The position numbers were made by a program, and so were the translations under genes. The notes under the pieces are model-generated. The model saw nothing but the letters and a program-made list of their open reading frames with translations, had not been told where the DNA came from and made no database searches. A stretch of DNA of 64,000 nt from Macrotrachela quadricornifera (Eukaryota; Rotifera; Eurotatoria; Philodinida; Philodinidae), in assembly GCA_022393335.1 (NCBI GenBank), contig JAJEKB010020906.1:313531-377530 (forward strand), given 5' to 3'. Of this stretch, positions 1-11,533 are shown piece after piece. Each line of letters starts with the position of its first letter. Positions within the stretch are counted from its first letter, which is position 1.

Positions 1-3000
1 GCTGATAATTATATCAAAGCACTTCTGATATATTTACGAATACAATGCGCCCTTCCAGTTATACTTATCGGTGAAACAGGTAATATTTAACCCTAGTAGT
101 CCCAAACCTTTTTTGCACTTTGCTGGGATGATATAGTTTTTTCACTTTTGTATCCCTGTTTTGATATAAATATGCTACTAACATATCCGATTTGTTAAAA
201 AGAATTATCAGAATGGCTGTCTTTCTCTATTTTGAACAAGTAATACAGACATTTGTAACACTTATTTGAGGCTTTTTTGACCTTAGAACAATGGCAAAAT
301 GCGCGTCGTTTTCACTTAGATTTTGTAGAACTTTCATTTGCTTGTAATTCTTCATCTTTCATGAAATAGTCAAAAGCAGCTAATGCTTTTTGAATGCGTT
401 TTTGTAAATTTGTGAGGGTTTTTGGGCGATAATCCAGAAGAGGTGAGACCAAATTCATTCCTAGTTTTTCGAAGAATAAACGACGTTTACATTTTTTATT
501 CTAATTTCAGTTAGGATTTTTTCTCGTTCCATATAATCAATGCGTTTATACCAACAATATCAATCATTCCATAAAAAATGCAAAGTGGCCATCATCTTGT
601 ACCTCTTTTCACGGTATATTTATGATACATGTCATCCAAAGTATTAACAACTCCTTTTGTTTTATTTCATTCCAGAATAATATTTGGTTTTCCGCTTTTC
701 TTGTCGACGAGGTTAGCATGATACTTCGAAGATAACAATAAAATTGCTTTATTTTGTTTGCGAGCAAATGAAACTAATGTTAAGTAATCTCGAATAATAA
801 AAAGGGATGAACTAATTTCGCGACTTTTATTTGATTGGAACTCACTACGAATTTCTCTTTTACTTTTACGTAATGTTCCTATAACAATGATCTTCTTCGT
901 TTGCAGTTCTTTAGCAAGTTGAACACTTGTGAAAAAGTTAGCAAATGTAACAGTTCTGTTCAAATCGTACAATGATTGTAGCAAGCCTAAAACTACATTG
1001 GCACAGACCTGTTTTCGTCGTTGTTGATTAGGTTGTCGTCCAATGTAAAGGAGTGCATTGAAAACGTAATACAAACCTGACATCATGAAAGAATAGATAT
1101 AGAAGTGCATATGACGTAGTGAAAATAGAAGAATGCAACATATAGAAGAACACGCAAAGTGATCGATGGTATTAGCTGATATCGAGCACTTTGTGAGTGT
1201 AGGCCAAAAATGACCCACATGAGACTGCTAGGATTAATAACTATTCATTGATTTTCTTATTCCTAAAAGACACTGCATTATGAAAGAGTGTATGTGTTAG
1301 GTAACATTTTCGAGAAATAGCTACATCGCTTATAGAACGCTTAGGTATAATAAAATACACATGTGTTCAACTGCAATCAAATTGCGCTGCAGTTGTGGCG
1401 TAACTGTGATCGCACTTGTAAGAGATTACGCCCAGTCAATCTCAGCGTTTTCTAAATAAGTAAATAACAAACTAATAAATCAAAACATTAATAAATTAAT
1501 TAATAAAAATGATCAATTAATAAAACGTTAATAAGTAAATTAATAAGTTAAATTCATTGGTGATAATTAATTAATTAGATATTTGTATTGATCATTTAGT
1601 ATACCCTGGCATTGATTTTTATTCTTTAGAAAAATAAATGAAGTATCTTTCCCACTGTAAAAAGTTAAAATGAGCTAGATTCCTTGCAACACCTCTTTTT
1701 TTAACCTAATGCGTCAGTACGAACTTTGATGACTGCGTCGTAGGTGCGAACGCAACTACGTCACCGCGAACATAATCTCGCCACTTCACCACAACTGCAA
1801 CGTAGTTTTCAAAAAAGTGATAACATGAGTAGGTGTTACTATTTTGATTAGAAAAATCTTAGTGTTTAATAAACTTAAAAACTCAATACATATCATATGG
1901 CCCACATGAAAACATACTCACCTATTCAAAAAAATCCTAATTTTACTGGAATAGTAAAATAGCTTTTTTTTCTCATCAGGATGTGGCAAAACAGCATTGA
2001 TACAATGCTTATGCGAAAAGATTTTACATGACGAACTGGCAGTTTTTCGTGTACATGCTGGTATTACAAATGAGAACATTGTTGAACAAATGATCGAGTT
2101 TGAGATAAGAGCATATGAATCCTTAAAGAGCAACAAAAACAAACGACTCTGGGTGTTTTTTGATGAATTCAATACGACATCGTCCATCGGTTTATTTAAG
2201 GAAATTTTATGTGAACGTACACTTCATGGAGAAGAGTTACCAACTAATATGCGATTTTTAGCAGCGTGTAATCCACAACGATGGAAGAAGAATACTGGTA
2301 GTTTTCAAGATGATATCGGTATCAAAAAGGATTCGTATGATTTTCAACGATCGAATAGCCATTTAGGTAAAGACTCGCTCATATACCATGTATTTCCTAT
2401 TCCTGAAGCCATGCTTGAATATGTTTGGGATTTTGGATTTCTCGATGGAGAAACAGAAACTGTATATATTCGAGCAATACTAAATAAATGCGAGCGACTT
2501 TTAAGTACTGGGGTGCTGTACGATCGTACAGTGAAGCTCGTGGCAGCATCACAGCAGTTCTTTCGTATGAATGAAGATGCAAGTAGTATATCGTTGAGGG
2601 ATGTTGCTCGTTTCTGTCAATTTTATAACTGGTTTTTAAATTATCGTATTAAACCTCACACTGGTCGTGTTTCAAATTATGACGAGATACATGAAGCGAG
2701 CTTACTCGCTCTTCTTCTTACATACTACCTTCGACTTAGTGGCTCGGATGTGCGAAAGTCTTATTTGAATCATATCCAAATGATTATCAAAGATAATATG
2801 AAAAATGTCACTGATATTTCAACATTTTTAACGGACTTATTACAAAATAAGCAAAAGGAATTAATTGACCACATCGAATTACCACCAGGAACCGCCAAAA
2901 ATCGTGCACTTTTGGATAATATCTTCGTTCTCTTTGTATGCATTCTGAACCATATCCCAGTGATTCTATGTGGTAAACCTGGTACAAGCAAAACGTTGGC

Positions 3001-4043
3001 TGCGAACATCGTTCTAAATAATCTGAAAGGAAACAGATCAAATGTACCACTTTTTCAAAAACTACCTGAATTAATTCCAGTTTCATATCAAGGCACAAAA
3101 AACTGTACTTCTGAAAGTGTTCTAAAACTATTTGAACGTGCTGAAAAATATCTTAATATTGAGATAAATACTAGTATTTTACCTGTGATTGTATTTGACG
3201 AAATCGGTCTTGCTGAACTATCTCCGCATAATCCATTGAAAGTACTCCATGATAAATTAGAAATGGAAATATGTAAATATGGTTTTGTTGGTTTATCGAA
3301 CTGGCGTCTCGATGCAGCAAAAATGAATCGTGCGCTGTATTTGGCCTGTCCTGATCCAAACAAAGATGAACTGAAATTAACAGCTGAGACCATATCTTCC
3401 TCGTTACTCAAGGATGAAAACAAAAGTATTACAATCGATCATTCTGCTGTTGAAAACCTTGCTGTTGCTTATTTCGATTTACAGGAACACTTAAAAAAAC
3501 ATCCGGAATACAATAATTATTTTGGTCTGCGAGACTTTTATTCTATTATTAAAGGAGTCGTCAGTGATATGATCAATTCAACTAACATACAAAACTCACA
3601 AAAAATTATTCGAAAGCAAGTAGCTGTTAATTTTGATGGTGTTTTCGATGGTTCAGAATATTTATGGCAGAGATTTTGTCATCACGCCAATTATGATGAT
3701 TTTGTTGATGTTGAGAACGCGCCGACATTCATTGAAATGATGGATCGATCTTTTACAAGTCGTAAAGGTCGATATTTAATGTTAATTGGTGAGAATGAGA
3801 TTATACTTGACTATATGGAACGATATATTAAGAAGAATCAACAATTGACACGAACACTGGTTGGAAGTTCTTTACCCGGTGATTCGATAGCGGGTACCAC
3901 GTACAGTGAACAATATAATCGAAAAGTATTAATGGATATTATTCTTCATGCTGAGACAAATATTACTTTAATAATGCGACGAATGGACCACATATATCCT
4001 AATCTCTATGATTTATTCAATCAAAACTTTCATATATCAGGAC
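1..4043 (+). CDS. RNF213: RNF213-like giant AAA+ protein, 5'-truncated, part before the transposon
   Basis: RNF213 (mysterin) proteins are very large dynein-like AAA+ ATPases with ubiquitin-ligase activity. Exon 1..79 is open from the window edge; intron 80..1979 (GT..AG) splits the first Walker A, so the joined text reads PVILIGETGCGKTALIQC. Exon 1980..4043 continues without a stop: Walker B-like VFFDEFN soon after, then a second AAA unit with Walker A GKPGTSKT at 2972..2995 and Walker B VIVFDEIGLAE around 3188..3220. This pair of modules and the FDEIGLAE signature are typical of RNF213. The frame is cut at 4043 by a transposon and resumes at 11534. The gene starts outside the window. Family assignment is recognition from motifs; a search would settle orthology. 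No promoter is visible. Confidence 0.85.
91..1233 (-). mobile_element. Decayed, internally shortened piggyBac element in an RNF213 intron
   Basis: Both edges abut TTAA (87..90 and 1234..1237), the piggyBac target. The left end begins CCCTAGTAGTCCC and the right end is its imperfect inverted copy (14 of 17 positions including TTAA), matching the usual CCCTAG piggyBac terminus. At about 1.1 kb it is half the length of an autonomous copy. The transposase remnant lies on the minus strand. The element sits wholly inside the first visible RNF213-like intron. Confidence 0.8.
195..1218 (-). pseudogene. piggyBac transposase remnant (PGBD-type), C-terminal part
   Basis: An open stretch at 1218..667 encodes recognisable piggyBac transposase text such as NALLYIGRQPN, TVTFANFFTSVQLAKEL and VIGTLRKSKREI, and ends in SGKPNIILE. 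Downstream (minus strand) the frame continues as TKGVVNTLDDMYHKYTV, meets an in-frame TGA, then resumes and reaches a Cys-rich tail with HFCHC and CYKC pairs before a stop at 197..195, as in the family's C-terminal cysteine domain. The N-terminal half, including the first catalytic Asp region, is missing. Two positions usually Asp in the DDD triad look changed: TFANFF where TFDNFF is common, and VVN where GVD is common. It cannot be active. Confidence 0.8.
1238..1979 (+). other. Remainder of RNF213-like intron
   Basis: No coding potential seen. It contains ATTAATAA-rich sequence (1480..1580) between two GC-richer patches (1381..1440 and 1705..1810) that share TGCAGTTGTGG in inverted orientation, so it may be a decayed palindromic MITE. 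The splice acceptor is CATCAG at 1974..1979. Confidence 0.4.
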
Positions 4044-4059
4044 TAGGCATGCACCAAAC

Positions 4060-4200
4060 CCAAACGGTTTGGGTTTGGTGAGTTTGGGTTTGGGTATTAG
4101 AGTTTGGGTTTGGGTTTGGGTATTGAGTTTGGGTTTGGGTTTGGGTTTGGGTATAGAGTTTGGGTTTGGGTTTGGGTTTGGGTTTGGGTTTGGGTGTGAG
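4060..4200 (+). repeat. TTTGGG hexamer array, left subterminal region of the hAT
   Basis: Nearly uninterrupted TTTGGG units broken by short spacers (TATTAGAG, TATTGAG, TATAGAG). The G runs are regularly spaced on this strand, so G-quadruplex formation is possible. Inverted counterpart at 11393..11515. hAT transposases commonly bind subterminal repeats, so a binding-site role is a reasonable inference. Confidence 0.9.
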
Positions 4201-4679
4201 TTCAGTCTTGTGTATGTATAGTCGCTATATAGTACTAAAGTAGATAATATCTTAGTCGTAGATTCTAATTTGTGTAATTATATGATTGAGATTGATATTA
4301 TCGCGTAAAAATGAAATTGAGACTGGTGTATGTATATTCGAAACTTATATAAAAATATCACATTTCTAATGAAGTGGAAAGTTTATCAACACACTCGAAG
4401 AAAAAAAACAACTCATTTTGGCAAAATATTATTTAAAAATAGTTCTATTTCAGAATTTTAAATCATAAAATAACCTACGTTTTGAACGATACTGAATTTC
4501 ATTTAGAGAGAAAAATCTTGCTATCTATTGTTATATAATAATTTATTTTCACGTGTAATTGGAGTTCTTTTATTTTCAACATAGACAAACAGAAGATATA
4601 ATTTCATGAAGAAAAACGAAAAACTTTCATTTCAGATCGATTTAATATCAACTATTTTTGTTGCATCCTTTTTTTCATT

Positions 4680-7600
4680 TCAAAGTTTATCTTTGAGAAA
4701 AACTGACATTGCCAAATTATCAGGTGATAGACGAGAGCGTTCTTTTCTTCCATAATGTGCAGAAATACTGAACGCCGATTCGCTCGGAACGCTTGTTGCT
4801 GGAGCTGCTAAATAACATCGTGCCATTTCAGACAATAGTGGAAGATCGACGGCATATTGTTTCCAAAAATGCATAGGATTTTCAAATTGATGATCAATGA
4901 AAAAATTCCCAATAAAACTATCTTATATTATTGAACTCTAATTAATATAGACTTTAATTTAGAAAATTGTCCATAATTTAACGAATTTTCTAATAACTCT
5001 TTAATCTGAGAGGCCAATTCTTTTACCGCTGACAAAAGAATATTCGTATCTCATATTGGTAAGGGAGACGTTAATAAAAATTGTTTTGAAGTACTAGAAT
5101 TGCTACAAATACATACAAATCTTTCACAAATTGTGAAAAAGCAATATCTATGTCGCTACGAGCGGTTTTATAAGGTCATTTACACGAATTCATATAAATC
5201 TATGTCAGATAATATTCACTAACAAAGCGATTTAAAATAATATTTTTTAAACTGAAGTTTTCATACGAATGGAATAGTATGAACTATACGCGATGCTACG
5301 AATAAAAGAAAAAACCCAAAGTAGTCAACTATAATCCAATTTTAACAATAAAAAACCATGGCTAAATATTATGTCCAAATGAGGGTAGTACATTACGATC
5401 ATATCCATCAAGAAATAGACAACTAGCAGCACCCGCAATCAGATAAATATTAACACTCATAACAAGACGAGTTACTAATTTATCGGAAACATAATCAAGT
5501 GGTCTTTCATCCTCATCAAACATTTCTTATACGTACAATTTAGTTGCAAGACTTCGATAACGTTTTATATCTTCTTGAATGGTGGTAAACGTTGTTGGTG
5601 ATTCTTGAATTTTATCTTTCTTGGTAGATTTAAGAAATGCTTGCCAAGCTTTATCGATATTTGTTGGTTTTGTTGTTTGACAATTTGTTGATGTTGTTGT
5701 TTGATAATTTGTTGATGTTGCTGATGAAGGTTGTGATGGCACAAAAAAATTCTTGTACAATTTTGTAATTTCTTTTTCAATTTTATTTTGTTCAGTTTGT
5801 GTAAGAGCTGAAAAACCTGTTGGATCAAAATATGAAAATAGCTAAAAAAATAATCTCAAGATTATACATGTAAAATATTAAGTTAATCTATATTACCTTT
5901 AAATTATCAAATTGTTCAACATCATTAGTAATATATCGTTCAAATTTATCCAATACCATCTGTTTTAAAGCAAATAAAATTTCATTATCTTCTTCTTCTT
6001 TAAGATTATCTTCTAAACCTTTCATGAGATATAATGCAGATCCAATAGTTGGATATGTCTTGTTGCTTAATACTTTTGTTGCATTATAAAATGGATGTAG
6101 CAAATCAATAATCAATTTCAAAATATCCCAATCATCACTTGATAATTCAACACGAGTTAAATTACGTCGTTGTTTAGGTGTAATATCGAGACTTGCTTTT
6201 GACTTAAATAAATCATCAATAAAATCTCGATAAATATGAAATGTATGAAGCATTCGATAAGTACTGTTCCAACGTGAACGAACATCAATTATTAAACGTC
6301 GTTTAATCTTTTTGTGCATCTTAACATGTGCATTATAAATCAATCTTTTTTTTTCTAAAAATCCAGTTAATATTGATGATGATTTAATTCTTCGAACGAT
6401 TTCACGTGTTTTATCAATAACGTCTTTTACCATTTGTGGTATATGGTCAAGTGATGTTTCATTAGTATTAACTCCTTCAACAAAATTATCTGTTGTTTCT
6501 TCAATACCATCTTCCTCATCCACCCATTCTTCATCCGTTGCCACATCAGTTAATTCACCACTTGATTCAAAACCATCATTGACATTATCATCTTCATCAT
6601 CATTTTCCTAGATAGAAAATTGAAATATAAAATCAATAATATAAGACTTCATACTGATTGAAGTTTTAGAATACGGCTCGAGTTTGTAGCTTGGTATTAC
6701 ATTAGTCGATAGTAAGACTGAAAACTTATTCTACTTGACATCTATCATAAAGTTTAAATTTCATAAGGAATGTATTATTTTTTTTTTTGAAATCACAAAA
6801 CGCTTGTAATTTTTTTTCTTTTATAAAAAATGTTTATACACATACAACTCGAACAATACTGATTAAGCATATCAGTAGGAAATCGGGCGTCTTTAGTATG
6901 ACTAATAATCAGTTATTATTTATAAATTCAATAGCTATTAATTAAATAAAATTAAATCAAAGTGTAGCTTAAAACTGTTTACTGATTCGAATGGTTTGTC
7001 TTTTTTTAATAGCGCTTACACTTCATTAAGTATTAACCGCTTTTTTGAATGTAGCTAAATAAACTGAACAATTATATCAGTACTATGTACAAGTGACTGC
7101 TCAATAATTTGACACATACAGTATTTGTATTAGAAGCCTATTGTTCACAGCAATGCGGTCTCCCTATTATTATCTTCATGTTGCTCAATATTACTGATAA
7201 TAAATGACTTCATTCACTGATACAATGAGAAAATTATTAGGATATTTTGTCTCTAAATTAGTGTCCACAATAACCTCTTTAACGTATTTCTTTAAAAAAA
7301 CGAACATTGTACAATATAGTTAAGTTCCATCAAATACATGATACAGTGAGTACTAGTGGGAATATCCAACAGTTTTACAAGGTAAATATTAAAGTAGGAC
7401 ATACATTATAGGAAGAATGATGATGGTGATCAAAAATATTTGTCACCCATTGTTAGATAAAATATAACCAACGTGATGAACAATACTTCACACTACATTT
7501 TCAATAGATCATTTGGAAATATTCTACAAGCTCAATAATATTCTTACGCCATTACTACATAGTCTACTCAATGATAAATGTTCTACAAAAAGATTCGTAT

Positions 7601-10047
7601 AAGAAATATTTTCAATCTGTGATCACCGTTGAATCACATTTTACTCTCCAAATTGAACGCTCGTTTGATTTTTTTAAATACTATTACAAGATTTATATTT
7701 AATCTTCTAAAGCTAATATCGTAAAGAATGAAAATTCATTGCTTACTTTTGATGTTTCTTCACTGTCGCTATCGTAACTGGTCATATCATTGGATAATGG
7801 AGCAGTATCAAAGGACATTGTTCGTACCATTTGACTTAAACCAGATTGTGTTTCATCTTCATCATCTTCAGTCATACCAGTTCCAGTATCTCCTTCAGCA
7901 TCTGTTGTATTCCGCTTTTTTTTTGATGTTACCCACAAGTTTAAGCTATTGCATATAATTAAATGTAGTTTGTGACCAATACAATTAATATACTTAATAT
8001 TTCGACGATTAAAATAGGTAAACATATCCCGCATGTTTGCTGCACCATCACAGGTAATGCTAATCAATTTATCATATAATTTTAAACTAATTAATTGTTT
8101 TTCAATTTCGTTTGCAATCAATGGTGAAAAATGACGATCTTTAAATGACATAAATTTTAATATTTTCGAATATTGATCAAATTTTTTAGTAACATAATGT
8201 CCGGTAATAACTAGGTATGAATTACGTTTACGATCCGTCCAGAAATCACAAGTAATAGATAAGTATTTGGCTTCTTCAAATACTATTTTTGTTTGATTAG
8301 AATGATGGTCATGGAGACGTTTCAATTGTTTTACAACGACGTTTCGGTGTGGTGTTTTGTATCCTATAAGAAAGCATAGATTTAAAATGTTGGCGTTACA
8401 TTTTTCAAGATTAACAAAAAAACTATCAAGTTTTAAAGAATCATTACGAATAAATTATCTTTCAATCTTAGAATTCTATGCTATGTCGGATTTAGGTTCG
8501 AGGAAGTCATCAAAAAAGAGTATTATTATTATTGTTCGATTGATAAAAAATAGGGTAAATTTTATTTATTCAACTTTCTTTTGTTGAGATTGATATATTA
8601 ATTTAGTATAATTAATATATTTTCTACGGGTTCAACAAAGAAAGGGAAAACTGATTTTGATGTACGTTAAAAATGTTTTATTGGAGTATATGTATCCTAT
8701 CAATGTTTACTACAATTCGCTTAAATTCAACACAGTTCATTGGAACTAGTTGAAGTTTACCAGACTGTAGAAAAGGCCTCAGACTTTTACACTTATCTAA
8801 AACCAATATAGAAACTATGGATTCTGTTTGATCGCATAACCACAAAGTCTGTTACGATCCACTTAAATCATTCCGATCTACCAAGATTCTAATCTTTCAT
8901 ATTTGTCTTTTCTTTCTTGTCAAGATGGTAAAGGCTACTTATCCCTATTTTACTTAATTTTCTTGGATTCTGATAGATTTCAGTGGTTCCACTTATAGAT
9001 CTTAGTATTTCTGATAGAAGCTAGGATTCTTAATGATCCGACTTTTCTTCCACAAGTATCAATCACTTTGAAGCTATCAATATAAGCTTCGATATAGCAG
9101 GAGTCGTTAATTTTTAGAGAATGTCAAGAGCAGAAAGTTATGAATTCATAAACTAAAATAATCTCTTTAAAACATTTCATTTCAATTATATCTTTACAAG
9201 AACATAGTTTAGTTTAATTTACAATAATTATCTTATAGAGAGCCCATGTCTGCCTATTAGGTTTAAGTTCTTTCAAAACCAGATCTCAAAACTTTGATAC
9301 TCCTTATGAATTTTTATTGTTGTTCAGCCAAAAGTTTATTTATTTTAAGATGGTGAAGCTCACAATTTGATTCAATTTATTTTAAATACCTGATCAAGCT
9401 ATTCCTAAATTTACTATGTTCTAAAAGTGATTTGAACTGGTAGAGGTTACTTCAATATCACCTTATTCATCAGAGAACAACCAGAAAAGATTCTTACCCG
9501 GTTTTAAAGCATCAATGAATTTTTTCATACCAGGTTTCCGTAAATCATCATAACTTCGAGCATCTTGAATAATTGCTTGTACAGCCAATAAGTCCAAATT
9601 TTTTTTTTCTGTTTTTGACAATTTCGTGTGAATGGTAGTTATGATTGGTGTATTAGTTGAACCAAATTGTTTTATACTATGGCGTTGTTCCAAATGACGT
9701 TTAAGACTTGAAGTACCATAATTAGGTGTAGATAATTCAGTTTGACATAACAAACATTTTGCTTTTAAAGGTACAGTTTCAGTACATCGTTCAAAATATT
9801 GCCAAACAGCAGATTTTGGAGCAATTTCAATAATATCTGAAGTTGCTGATGTTGCAGTTAATTGTTGAGACGATGCGTCTGTAGTTGGTTGTTGTTGGAC
9901 CGATGATACTGTAGTTGATGATTGTTGTTGAGCCGATGATACTGTAGCTGGTTGTTCTTGGCCAGTTAATGTTGAGGAAAGTATAGTAACATCTTCGATA
10001 TGTGATAAAGATGAATGAGAATTTGTAGTATGACGTCGCGTTTTCAT
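4680..10047 (-). CDS. hAT transposase with N-terminal BED zinc finger, five-exon model
   Basis: Exon 1 (10047..9498) encodes a Ser/Gln/Thr-rich start and a BED finger: AVWQYFERC, CLLCQ, then HLEQRH. Exon 2 (8363..7747) joins in phase to give ALKPGYKTPHRNVV and carries catalytic-type Asp motifs ITCDFWTD and ITCDGAANM plus CIGHKLHLIICN. Exon 3 (6607..5897) has an acidic start and RSRWNSTYRML. Exon 4 (5841..5533) is Thr/Gln-rich. The last exon (about 4920..4680) gives the dimerisation domain: ENPMHFWKQ, AAPATSVPSESAFS and RLSPDNLAMSV. Phases of exons 1-4 agree and no stop or frameshift is seen in them. The junction from exon 4 to the last exon could not be fixed, so a missing small exon or damage there is possible. 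It could still be active. Confidence 0.8.
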
Positions 10048-10203
10048 TTGAACGTAAAAAACAATTATTGTTGATTTTTATAGAAAGAAAAATAATTGGA
10101 GCTATCGGTATTAATATGCAATAAGGAAAACAAGTTGCACTTTAAAAATCGTTCGAAAATTTTGTTTTCGTATAGTAAGAGACAAACGAGAGAGAGAGAA
10201 AAA

Positions 10204-10415
10204 TGTTCCTTTGAACTCTGAAGCTAAATTCAGTCATTTTTTTCTATTCTGATCGTCTAAATCAACATCGTTCGTCAGTCACCATCGTATATAATATATG
10301 AGAGAAATGTTCCTTTGAACCGTGACATTGCATTTAATCAATTATGTTCCTTTNNNNNNNNNNCCTTTGAACCGTGACATTGCATTTAATCAATTATGTT
10401 CCTTTGAACCAACAT
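10204..10415. repeat. Short tandem repeat with 10-N assembly gap
   Basis: TGTTCCTTTGAAC recurs about every 35-100 bp. The bases 10354..10363 are N, and the roughly 40 bp before and after the gap are the same sequence (CCTTTGAACCGTGACATTGC and onward), so the true copy number is unknown or the join is an assembly artefact. Confidence 0.85.
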
Positions 10416-11000
10416 TGTTCCTATAAGCTAAAGATGAACAATTCAGATATATCCTTAAATTAATTCTTAATTATTCCAACAAATTCACATTGTAGATACA
10501 GAAAATAATAGTCAACAGTCGTACTCTTGATTCTATTGAATTCTCTATAGCAAAAATAAAATTTTCTTAATTTTAAAATATCTTTTAATAACTTTGTCGG
10601 AGTATTATCTGATAAAATATTCTTTTCAGATTTCTCATATGAAAAAAACAAATTTTGACTAAGATGGATTGAAAGCAAAATTCGAAAAAAAAGCGAAAAA
10701 GAAGAAGCAGTTGTAGAGGCTGAATATACTAGGTAGAATGTTGAATTACCCAAACAAATAACAAACAGTAATACACTGCTAGTCATAAATCCCTGGATGT
10801 GTGATACCCGGACAAGAATTGGATGGTTTTTCATGAAATTTTTACCAGAAATAGAGTGTAAAAAACTGTGATCGCAAGCATCAACGTGAACTCTATCGAT
10901 TGTGTTAATAAGAAGTTATGATTCAAACACTAGTTTCATCTCTATTTATGTGTAAATAAATCTTCAGATTTTTTGAAAAAAATCAAAATGCTAGAAGTCT

Positions 11001-11152
11001 TATTTAATCTCTAAGTCGTTTCTTAATTTGTTAATGCTAACTGATTCCGGGGTACAGGAATACATAGTTGACATTTATCGTTCAATATAAGCATTTCCAG
11101 AGAGAAGTCGACTAACATCAACAAGCTAAGAAACAACTTAGAGATTAAATAA
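11001..11152. repeat. Inverted repeat, arms of about 36 bp, inside the hAT
   Basis: The left arm TATTTAATCTCTAAGTCGTT (onward to 11035) is complementary to the right arm ending ACTTAGAGATTAAATA (11116..11152), with a few mismatches; the spacer is about 80 bp. It may be a nested miniature element or a hairpin in element transcripts. Confidence 0.7.
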
Positions 11153-11163
11153 TAAGTATAATT

Positions 11164-11297
11164 ATTGCTCTTTGCAACTGTTAGATCTTTTTCTTAGAAG
11201 ATAAGCATGAACTAAAACGGGAACAATTGCTGCAACAATTACAAATAATAATAAACTCAAATAGAAAGCTGCTGTTAATGACCGTGAAGTTCTGAAA
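11164..11297 (-). other. Possible terminal exon with one transmembrane helix, carried in the hAT
   Basis: After a pyrimidine-rich acceptor (ATCTTTCAG, minus strand) a frame reads TSRSLTAAFYLSLLLFVIVA, continues hydrophobic, and ends HAYLLRKRSNSCKEQ then stop. This looks like a membrane helix with a basic stop-transfer tail. Upstream only about 100 bp remain before the hexamer array, so no complete gene is present. A second hydrophobic open stretch lies at 10834..10460. This could be captured host sequence or chance. Confidence 0.35.
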
Positions 11298-11392
11298 GAT
11301 GAGAATGAATGTTAAAACAATGGATACAATACAAACAAACCGAGATTAAAACTTAAATCTTACAATAAGTTTGACTGCTTAGCTCAAGCTCA

Positions 11393-11515
11393 GACCAAAA
11401 CCCAAACCCAAACCCAAACCCAAACCCAAACTCAATACCCAAACCCAAACCCAAACCCAAACTCATTAAACCAAACCCAAACTCCCAAACGGTTTGGGTT
11501 TGAGTTTGGGTTTGG
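11393..11515 (+). repeat. CCCAAA hexamer array, right subterminal region of the hAT
   Basis: Inverted counterpart of the left array: CCCAAA units on the plus strand, ending in the right terminal inverted repeat GGGTTTGGTGCATGCCTA. Confidence 0.9.
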
Positions 11516-11533
11516 TGCATGCCTAATCAGGAC

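Larger units (their letters stand above)
4044..11525 (-). mobile_element. hAT-superfamily DNA transposon inserted in an RNF213-like coding exon
   Basis: The ends are perfect inverted repeats starting TAGGCATGCACCAAACCC, and the flanks are an exact 8-bp duplication ATCAGGAC (4036..4043 and 11526..11533). An 8-bp duplication and a TAG-type terminus are hAT hallmarks. Inside are long inverted TTTGGG arrays at both ends, a multi-exon BED-finger hAT transposase on the minus strand (10047..4680), a short tandem repeat with an assembly gap (10354..10363), an inverted repeat (11001..11152) and a membrane-segment exon (11297..11164). Exact duplication and an apparently open transposase suggest a young insertion. 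Confidence 0.93.

Noticed and set aside
1918..3423. Several minus-strand frames opposite the RNF213-like exon
   Set aside because: They lack domain features and overlap a long plus-strand exon with clear Walker motifs.
4060..4200. A real telomere or ancient chromosome end
   Set aside because: The array is short, degenerate, inverted at both ends of one transposon and bounded by its target duplication, so it belongs to the element.
10460..10834. Hydrophobic 124-residue minus frame as a membrane protein gene
   Set aside because: No recognisable domain and poor coding texture; it may be a chance frame inside the transposon.
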